The notes under the pieces: model-generated
Databases searched by the model: none
Told to the model about the DNA's origin: nothing
Seen by the model: only the letters and a program-made list of their open reading frames with translations
Shown: positions 33,101-37,564 of the stretch, piece by piece
How the letters are laid out: each line of letters begins with the position of its first letter
Position numbering within the stretch: position 1 is the first letter of the stretch
Program-made: the position numbers and the translations under genes
DNA from: Bacteriovorax sp.
GTDB lineage: Bacteria > Bdellovibrionota > Bacteriovoracia > Bacteriovoracales > Bacteriovoracaceae
Reading direction: 5' to 3'
Assembly: GCA_028710485.1 (NCBI GenBank)
Contig: JAQTTZ010000030.1
Span: 1-37,564, forward strand
DNA length: 37,564 nt

Positions 33101-35739
33101 TTCGCTCAGACCTTATTCCCGAAGAGGATAGAAATCTTCTTCAAACTGCAGCGCGAGCAATTCTCGTCGGTCGACAGGGAAATTTAGCTGAACAAGTTAA
33201 ACGGATGATAAGAAAAACAGAAAAGCCTTTCACTCATTTAAGCGTGCAATCTACGAAGGCGGAAGCAAAATCAACATCTCTGACTCTACCCAAGCTAGAT
33301 TTCTATAATGGTATTGGAGGATTTACGGCACTTGGATTAGAGTATGTCATTCATCTTAAAAATGACGAGTGCACTCCGGCCCCTTGGATAAACGTGATCG
33401 CTAATCCTCAGTTTGGTTTTCATGTTTCAGAAAGTGGTGCTGGATCTACCTGGTCAATGAATAGTCGAGAAAATCAACTTACTCCTTGGACCAATGATCC
33501 AGTTAGTGATCCCGCTGGAGAATGTTTTTATATCTTTGATCAAGACAGCCATGAATTATGGAGTCCAACTATTTCACCTATTCGCGTGGATAAGGCAGAG
33601 TATCTCATACGACACGGACAGGGGTACAGCCAATTCGAACTTCGGCATCATGGAATAAAAAGCACTCTCACTCAATTTGTTCATGAAAATTTGCCGGTGA
33701 AAATTTCTAAAATTGTTTTAAAAAATGAATTAAATACAAAACGCAATCTTACCATTACTTCTTACATCGAGTGGGTTTTAGGTTTTTCTAGAACAGTCAG
33801 CTCGACTTATCTCATCTCTGAGTATGATAAAAAAAGTAGAAGTTTATTAGGTTACAATCCTTGGAATCAGGAATTCGGATCACGTATATCTTTTGCAACT
33901 TTTGTTGGAGGTAATGATTCATGGACCGGCAATCGTACAGAATTTATTGGTAGAAATGGCAATATGACTCACCCGGAAGCACTTCTTAGCAACGATCCTT
34001 TTTCAGGCAATGTGGGAGCGGGAATGGATGCATGTGCCGCTCTTCAAAAGAGCATTACTGTTGGGGCAAATGAAGAGGTAACAATCATTTTTCTTTTGGG
34101 ACAAACCGAAAATATTTTAAAAGCTCAAGAATTGATAGAAGAAATTAGCATTCTAAATATAAATGATAGCTTTAATAATGTGGTAGCAGGGTGGAATAAT
34201 ATTTTAGGTAAAATTCAAGTAGAAACTCCTGATCCCTCGATGAATATCATGCTTAATCGCTGGCTGCTTTACCAAACAACTGTTTGTCGTCTTTGGGCGC
34301 GATCGGCTTTTTATCAAGCTGGTGGAGCTTTTGGATTTAGAGATCAATTACAAGATTCCATGGCCGTCATTTGGACCAAACCTGAAATGATTAAAGGACA
34401 AATTCTAAGGGCCTCTTCGAGACAATTTGAAGAAGGCGATGTTCAACACTGGTGGCATATGCCTACTGGTCGTGGAGTTCGTACTCATTTTTCTGACGAT
34501 CTTTTATGGCTGCCATATGTAGTGTCTTATTATCTGACTATTACACAGGATTTTTCTGTATTGGATGAAGTGATACCTTTTTTAAAAGGCCCGCTGCTGA
34601 CGATAGAACAAGAAGATTCTTATTACACCCCGGAAGTCTCTTCAATGACTGGATCAGTTTATGAACATTGTGCTCGAACTATTGATCACAGCTTAGCTGT
34701 AGGCGTGCACGGTCTTCCTTTGATGGGAGGAGGAGACTGGAATGATGGAATGAATCGGGTGGGACACGAGGGAAAAGGAGAAAGTGTGTGGCTTGCCTGG
34801 TTTCTTATGTCTAATTTAAATGAATTTTCAAAAATCGCAGAATCTCGCGGAGATAATGTGCGGGCAGCTAACTGGAAATTGCACCAAGAAAAATTAAAAA
34901 CGGCCATTGAAGATCAGGCCTGGGATGGAGACTGGTATCGAAGAGCATTCTATGATGATGGGAGTTCTCTTGGATCATCAAAAAATACTGAATGCCGAAT
35001 TGATTCTCTTGCTCAAACATGGGGAGTAATTTCCAAAGCAGGAAACCGCGGGCGATCTGAACTGGCCATGAAGTCAGTTGAAAGTAATTTAGTAAAAAAT
35101 CAGGATAAGATGATTCTTTTATTTACACCTCCCTTTGATAAAACCCCAAAGGATCCAGGTTATATAAAAGGTTATATTCCAGGAGTAAGAGAAAATGGTG
35201 GTCAATACACTCATGCTGCCATTTGGTGTATTTTTGCGTACACGGGACTGGATAACGGGCGAAGAGCATTTGAACTTTTTTCAATGATCAATCCCATAAA
35301 TCATGGACTCACACATCTTGAGGCCCTTCGCTATAAAGTTGAGCCCTATGTAATTGCAGCGGATGTTTATTCAGAAGCACCTCATGTTGGACGCGGTGGC
35401 TGGACTTGGTATACAGGTTCGGCGGGATGGATGTACACCGCCGGGATTGAAGCCATCCTGGGATTTAAATTATCTGGGAATAAATTAAAAATTGATCCAC
35501 GTATTAATCCCGAATGGAAAATGTATAAAATTATCTATCGTCATCTCAACACAACTTATGAAATAGAAGTAAAAAATCCCCAGGGGTTGTCGTTTGGAAC
35601 AGGCAAAATATCAATGGATGGTGGAGCTGTTGATCAAAATAAAACATCCATTGAACTGGTTAATGATGGTGTCCATCATAGAGTTGTCGTTGAGCTCGTG
35701 CCGCAAATTATTGAAGCGTTGAACGTTCCTCATCATTAA
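27121..35739 (+). CDS. ndvB: Cyclic beta-1,2-glucan synthase (GT84-GH94)
   Basis: This 2872-residue inner-membrane enzyme builds, cyclises and length-controls periplasmic beta-1,2-glucan from UDP-glucose. The order is: an N-terminal soluble region (1-420); helices near 424-480; a GT2/GT84-like transferase (about 505-830) with Asp649/Asp651 in VITLDADTKLP, HDLFEG at 763-768 and RNHRWTRGDWQ (Arg798-Trp799) at 795-805; further helices (about 836-1000); a glycoamylase-like DUF3131 region (about 1040-1530); two GH94 beta-sandwich modules (about 1575-1840 and 2061-2350); and a GH94 phosphorylase-like catalytic barrel (about 2370-2800) with GGDWNDGMNRVG starting at 2536. The length equals that of the Brucella/Rhizobium enzymes (about 2800-2870). 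The final domain is the chain-length-setting phosphorylase in those proteins. It lies alone with no glucan-exporter (ndvA) gene in view. Its end overlaps a small antisense gene by 32 bp. Confidence 0.92.
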   Translation: MPIGLDLTSASSPRKHLVQLRKRKIPLKVFTNFEDPIRAELFSASHLERHAETVASKHIVTADPTRGVDLAARVAENESVLIESFQLIVQTVRAERSITPAAEWLIDNFYIVEEQLKDIREHLPPEFYKELPKLAIGEFRGHPRIYAIAWDFVAHTDSLFDPELLKLVLKSYQKIQPLTMGELWAISITLRVVMVENLRRLAARIIGSQLARVEADHIADELLGLGGLPRRSDEEIIESLNRLPLRKAFAVQLVQRLRFQEGVVVNVLKWLDERLSSEGLVADKIVQEEHNRQTAANVTVRNIINSMRLMSSLDWRDFFEEVSLVDEKLQDYPLYVQMDFFTRDTYRHSLEELARGTKLSELEVATALVTKIESERDHFNKNNILIDEKRLDLGFYLISSGRYEFEKDIRFKIKLRSRLLRLYVSHREFFYIGSILFLTFLFVSLCLKEMDSVARAFPVYYLLGLLGLFPASELAITFVNRLTVFSLNPRHLPRLDLSKSIPSNLKTFVVVPTMLINEEDIVNQVEQLEVHYLSNPDDSVYFAILSDWRDAPTEHLPTDEQFLSIAIKQINYLNKKYGPSSVGKNRFSIFHRHRKWNESEQKWLGWERKRGKLQEFNHYLRGATDTSFIISDELKLDIPKDITYVITLDADTKLPRGAVAQLVGTCAHPLNHPKFDTKLNRVIKGYGILQPRITPTLPEDKDSTLFQRLSSGPCGIDPYAAAVSDVYQDLFGEGSYTGKGIYNVDVFEQALKGRTPENRLLSHDLFEGNFARCGLLSDVEFFEDFPSHFEVSVARNHRWTRGDWQLLPWILGREGRSISVIGRWKMLDNLRRSLVTPMIFFLLLALFFIPGIIIHPWMILILLSLGISHLLPFFEDIFSYQKKIPLILQFRSLAEDLILGLSRFTLNIIFVPYHAWIQLDAIFRTFWRLGLTKRHLLEWTASAQSRSSASLSINSFIKRMIGMEVVLVFLAFFIFWLNPSHWAIFIPFFILWLGSPVVAWKISIPPEKDKVVPLTDNDIFILRNSARKIWRFFSTFVTEGENFLPPDNFQEDPQPIIAHRSSPTNFGLYLMSTISARDFGWIGIHEMVDRLEATLQSMQSLPRYNGHFYNWYETTDKRALEPRYISSVDNGNLAGHLLAVAQSCEEMAGEIDYSSKILSGIQDSLRLLVEAFSQQSDFLISSVLNDLVKLLLTPYGQVSDKSAHWEILLSRSAFLLDEIKFYGGKKHENENNEIHNWASIIEAEIRSHARDYFQFNSPSINIVGDPTEDLKQKLIGLASISRQIFYEMDFNFLYDPTRKLFSIGYRLFDSSLDDSYYDLLASEARLLSLIAIAKGDVPVAHWFRLGRSLTSIHKGTALISWSGSMFEYLMPSLVMNTPASSLLEQTCRLIVKKQIQYAEGKFIPWGMSESAYNSRDLHLTYQYSNFGVPDLAFKRGIGKDLVIAPYATMLAGMFDPASAVKNLKRLSALNAEGVFGFYESIDFTKSRIPEGQELAIVKTYMAHHQGMSLVSISNIIHDGIMLKRFHREPIIQSSELLLQERTPRNIAVAKTRAESVKVEHVNIGGEKTIRQYFSPHHRVPRTHLLSNGHYSVMITTAGSGYSRFRELSLTRWREDVTRDNWGSYIYLRDIHSHDVWSAGFQPTCVEPLKYEVIFTEDRAKISREDNSIVSQLEVFISPEDNAEIRRLSLSNNGTEARVIEVTTYSEVVLNTQGADIAHPTFSNLFVQTEYLPEITSLLATRRPRSLTEAPVWMAHVISTDPNALGEIEYETDRALFIGRGRSITNPISVEAKKLSNTVGSVLDPVVSLRSRVRIEPGSTATITYSTIMASSREEIINLAEKFHETSSYERTSNLAWTEAQVKLHYLGIDHSEANLFQKLANRVIYLDSSLRVSSDLLKRNIQNATNLWAYGISGDYPMVLVRIDNIEQRTLVRQLLRAHEYWGTKRLIVDLIILNEKASSYSQELHDALEAMVAASTLTSGSYLPQSIGKVFLIRSDLIPEEDRNLLQTAARAILVGRQGNLAEQVKRMIRKTEKPFTHLSVQSTKAEAKSTSLTLPKLDFYNGIGGFTALGLEYVIHLKNDECTPAPWINVIANPQFGFHVSESGAGSTWSMNSRENQLTPWTNDPVSDPAGECFYIFDQDSHELWSPTISPIRVDKAEYLIRHGQGYSQFELRHHGIKSTLTQFVHENLPVKISKIVLKNELNTKRNLTITSYIEWVLGFSRTVSSTYLISEYDKKSRSLLGYNPWNQEFGSRISFATFVGGNDSWTGNRTEFIGRNGNMTHPEALLSNDPFSGNVGAGMDACAALQKSITVGANEEVTIIFLLGQTENILKAQELIEEISILNINDSFNNVVAGWNNILGKIQVETPDPSMNIMLNRWLLYQTTVCRLWARSAFYQAGGAFGFRDQLQDSMAVIWTKPEMIKGQILRASSRQFEEGDVQHWWHMPTGRGVRTHFSDDLLWLPYVVSYYLTITQDFSVLDEVIPFLKGPLLTIEQEDSYYTPEVSSMTGSVYEHCARTIDHSLAVGVHGLPLMGGGDWNDGMNRVGHEGKGESVWLAWFLMSNLNEFSKIAESRGDNVRAANWKLHQEKLKTAIEDQAWDGDWYRRAFYDDGSSLGSSKNTECRIDSLAQTWGVISKAGNRGRSELAMKSVESNLVKNQDKMILLFTPPFDKTPKDPGYIKGYIPGVRENGGQYTHAAIWCIFAYTGLDNGRRAFELFSMINPINHGLTHLEALRYKVEPYVIAADVYSEAPHVGRGGWTWYTGSAGWMYTAGIEAILGFKLSGNKLKIDPRINPEWKMYKIIYRHLNTTYEIEVKNPQGLSFGTGKISMDGGAVDQNKTSIELVNDGVHHRVVVELVPQIIEALNVPHH

Positions 35740-35950
35740 TCCAAGCACCCTCATTTTCTGATTGATAATCGCTGAAGGCTTTTTCTAAACCACCTAGTAC
35801 TTCTGAGGTAGTTTCAAAAAGAGCTTTTGCCTTTGGCTCGTTAACAAGGCTTGATTCTTCATGACAAAAATTTTTAAATTGGGTGATATATTTTTCGATA
35901 TTTTGTGCATGTTCTTTTGGATCATTAGTTTTGATTGATTGAAAATCCAT
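35708..35950 (-). CDS. Small soluble hypothetical protein
   Basis: I do not recognise this family. The 80-residue product is predicted to be helical and acidic, with one Cys, no signal peptide and no membrane segment; it contains a long amphipathic stretch (about 15-65). The frame opens at 35968, but ATG 35950 follows a strong SD (AAGGAGG, five bases) and is preferred. The strong SD and sensible composition support a real gene. Its last ten codons lie antisense to the end of ndvB. An AT-rich hairpin lies directly upstream of the SD. Confidence 0.6.
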   Translation of the reverse strand: MDFQSIKTNDPKEHAQNIEKYITQFKNFCHEESSLVNEPKAKALFETTSEVLGGLEKAFSDYQSENEGAWINDEERSTLQ

Positions 35951-35966
35951 AAATTCCTCCTTGCCC

Positions 35967-35986
35967 AAACTTTTTTATAAAAGTTT
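35967..35986. repeat. AT-rich inverted repeat upstream of small gene
   Basis: AAACTTTT and AAAAGTTT flank a four-base loop, just upstream of the SD of the small gene. On the minus strand it contains a TATAAA box, so it may overlap that gene's promoter. Confidence 0.4.
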
Positions 35987-36071
35987 CTCTTGTTAGAAAA
36001 TACTGCCAATGGAATCAAATGACATGACTTCGGTCGACATGCATAAAAAATCTATAGGACTTATAATTTTT

Positions 36072-36788
36072 TTATTTTTTGGGTGGATAGTCGTTTGGAT
36101 CAGTAGAAGTTGTAAGTTTTTTAATCAACCCTCTTTTTAATTGGTCTCTTTCTATAATTCCCTTGGAACTAGGGATCATATGTGTTGAGAAGGGGGTTTT
36201 ATCGCCTGTGGACTGAGCTTGAACAGTGATATTTATATGGACCTGATCGCCGATTAAAACGCCACCATTGTCCATTTTTTTGTTCCATACCATGCTGTAA
36301 GACTTTCGATCTAAAACACCTTCGAGTTCAAAAAAATAATTTTCTTTATTCCAAGGATCTTTTAGTTTTCCTTTAAAGACCGTTTCTAAAATAATTGGTC
36401 TTTTTATTCCTCTTATTGTGAGGTTTCCCGTGACGCTAAATTTTTTCTGAGGAGAAAATTTAAAAGGACCTCTGCTTTCAAATAAAACTTCTGGATAGTT
36501 TGTCGCTTGAAAAAATTCCATTCCCTTTAGGTGAAAATCTCTTTTTCCATCATTGGTATCGATACTATTTGCAAGGGCAATAACTTTAATATTATAAATT
36601 TCCCCTTTGTCCTCATTGATATTTAAAGTTCCATGATAGTCTTTAAATTGACCCTGGACTTTAGTCATAAGCATATAATCGATATCAAAAGCAATTTTAG
36701 AATGTTCTTTTATTATTTCAATTTCTCGCGCTTTGAGCTGGAGAGATATGCCCAAGGTCATAAGTGAAAGTAGAAGTATAAATTTCAT
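36072..36788 (-). CDS. Exported YceI-family lipid-binding protein
   Basis: This 238-residue periplasmic YceI protein has a signal peptide (about 1-20, cleavage after LKA) and a YceI barrel (about 22-190). Visible features are the first strand EHSKIAFDIDYM, the NSIDTNDGKRDFHLKGMEFFQATNYPE block (split over about 93-119), GNLTIRGIKRPIIL and the final VHINITVQAQ. A basic C-terminal extension of about 45 residues goes beyond the family's usual end and contains several Lys/Arg and Thr residues. The SD AGGAGG precedes the ATG by six bases. It lies eight bp downstream of the PAP2 gene, so the two are co-transcribed, suggesting a link with lipid-phosphate metabolism. Confidence 0.88.
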   Translation of the reverse strand: MKFILLLSLMTLGISLQLKAREIEIIKEHSKIAFDIDYMLMTKVQGQFKDYHGTLNINEDKGEIYNIKVIALANSIDTNDGKRDFHLKGMEFFQATNYPEVLFESRGPFKFSPQKKFSVTGNLTIRGIKRPIILETVFKGKLKDPWNKENYFFELEGVLDRKSYSMVWNKKMDNGGVLIGDQVHINITVQAQSTGDKTPFSTHMIPSSKGIIERDQLKRGLIKKLTTSTDPNDYPPKK

Positions 36789-36796
36789 AAATCCTC

Positions 36797-37564
36797 CTAG
36801 TAAGCGATATTGAGAGCAATACCGGGATGACCTTGATTATTTATAATTGGAGTGAAATCGTAGGTCGTTTTTGACTCATTAGCTTCTTTGTTGACTTTAG
36901 TTCTACCATTTTTTGCAGCCGTTTTTCCGATCATGTAACCGATGGCGATACCTAGCGGGTAATCACTGGCCCAATGAACGTCATTATTAACCATTTGAAA
37001 CGCTAAGATTGAAGCGAGAGTGTATCCAACTGGTCGAATAAAACTATATTCTGAATAGTTCTCAGCGATGACGGTGACGCCCATAACTAATGTGGCTAAA
37101 TGTCCTGAGGGAAAAGCATCATAGGCAGAGATGTGTCCTTGAAATCTTGACCATGAAGGAAAAGGGTGCCATTTCCCTCGGGGTTGAGTTGCGGCAACCG
37201 GACTTTCTCGTCCCGTTGAACGTTTAAGAATTTGAGTGACGATGCCTGTTTGCAAAAGTCCACTGAGGAGTTGACTTGAAGTTTGAAGAGCGCGGTAGTC
37301 ATTAGTAAAACCACCAACGGCGAGAAAAGTAGCTGAGGTGGCAAGAGTTATCCAGCCATCTCCCAGAAAAAATGCAGTAGATCCTGCATCTGTTGGGCCC
37401 CTGAATAATGAGACACCGAAAACTTTTATCATATCTTTGGTACTATCTTTATTTCCAAGGTGGATTCTTCTTCCAAATCTCTTGGTTTCGTTCGCTATCT
37501 CTTGATCATAGATATAAAGCAGAGTTGTAGAAGCAGCTATGACCCCCCAGGCTCCAAGACTCTC
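36797..37564 (-). CDS. PAP2-family phosphatase, 5' end outside window
   Basis: The frame is open without a start-requiring break from 36797 to the right edge (256 codons visible, stop included), so the gene begins beyond 37564; the ATG at 37432 is internal. The product has several hydrophobic helices and the PAP2 motifs: KRSTGRESP (motif 1, with Ser where the classical K-x6-RP has Arg), DAFPSGHLATL (motif 2 with its His) and VHWASDYPLGIAIGY (motif 3 His and Asp). The GRESP variant occurs in a known PAP2 subgroup. It dephosphorylates lipid phosphates such as phosphatidate, PGP or undecaprenyl pyrophosphate, probably on the periplasmic face. The visible part precedes the exported yceI gene by eight bp. 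Confidence 0.85.
   Translation of the reverse strand, partial: ESLGAWGVIAASTTLLYIYDQEIANETKRFGRRIHLGNKDSTKDMIKVFGVSLFRGPTDAGSTAFFLGDGWITLATSATFLAVGGFTNDYRALQTSSQLLSGLLQTGIVTQILKRSTGRESPVAATQPRGKWHPFPSWSRFQGHISAYDAFPSGHLATLVMGVTVIAENYSEYSFIRPVGYTLASILAFQMVNNDVHWASDYPLGIAIGYMIGKTAAKNGRTKVNKEANESKTTYDFTPIINNQGHPGIALNIAY

Noticed and set aside
37432-37564. ATG at 37432 as the start of the PAP2 gene
   Set aside because: The same frame stays open with protein-like sequence (including a hydrophobic segment) up to the window edge and there is no SD before that ATG.
1-37564. Search for tRNA, rRNA, CRISPR arrays, insertion sequences, phage genes and integrase sites
   Set aside because: Nothing convincing was seen by eye; there are no direct-repeat arrays, transposase motifs or clover-leaf sequences.

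Overview
The window is a low-GC (roughly 35-40% by eye), gene-dense chromosomal segment of a Gram-negative bacterium. Evidence for an outer membrane includes a TolC-type channel, an MlaC-type periplasmic lipid carrier, a lytic transglycosylase, YceI proteins and many signal peptides. Gene content and style (a transglutaminase-elicitor-like secreted protein, UmuDC, an AidB-type dehydrogenase, a very large cyclic glucan synthase) would fit a Bdellovibrionota/Bacteriovorax-like organism, but nothing here proves the taxonomy. No tRNA, rRNA, insertion sequence, integrase, phage module or CRISPR array was seen.

Layout. 1-680: a frameshifted secreted transglutaminase-like gene that leaves the window on the left. 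839-6091: a DUF2905 membrane protein, then a rightward run of ABC ATPase, double-FtsX permease and HlyD-type adaptor (a MacB/LolCDE-like exporter), followed by DUF1415 and DUF167 proteins. 6119-9228: a leftward set of Met/Cys-rich secreted protein, 59-residue membrane protein and Mg2+ P-type ATPase. 9348-11547: a CBS-pair protein, an exported HAD-like protein, a two-TM K+ channel and a GNAT acetyltransferase. 11618-13338: umuDC. 13437-18845: methyltransferase, two BON-domain paralogues, an AHSA1 protein, a lytic transglycosylase, a DUF2892-like protein and cardiolipin synthase. 18866-21109: aidB-like and cytoplasmic yceI genes, which with cls look like one leftward operon. 21308-25670: an RND/MMPL transporter divergent from an mlaC-like/tolC-like gene pair. 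25697-26273: a decayed DUF1345 gene. 26370-26948: a DJ-1/PfpI protein. 27121-35739: an 8.6-kb cyclic beta-1,2-glucan synthase gene. 35708-37564: a small hypothetical protein, an exported YceI protein and a PAP2 phosphatase running off the right edge.

The unifying theme is envelope maintenance and stress or osmotic adaptation: periplasmic glucan, cardiolipin, lipid trafficking, Mg2+ and K+ transport, BON/YceI/DJ-1/CBS stress-type proteins and error-prone polymerase. Two points deserve attention. First, the MMPL + MlaC + TolC locus reads like a trans-envelope lipid exporter lacking the usual Mla/MCE ABC parts. Second, at least five genes (mgtA, the GNAT gene, umuD, the lytic transglycosylase and ndvB) have a -10-like hexamer only 6-8 nt before the start codon and no Shine-Dalgarno sequence, whereas most of the others have a clear SD or overlap the preceding gene. 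This suggests that leaderless mRNAs are common in this organism.
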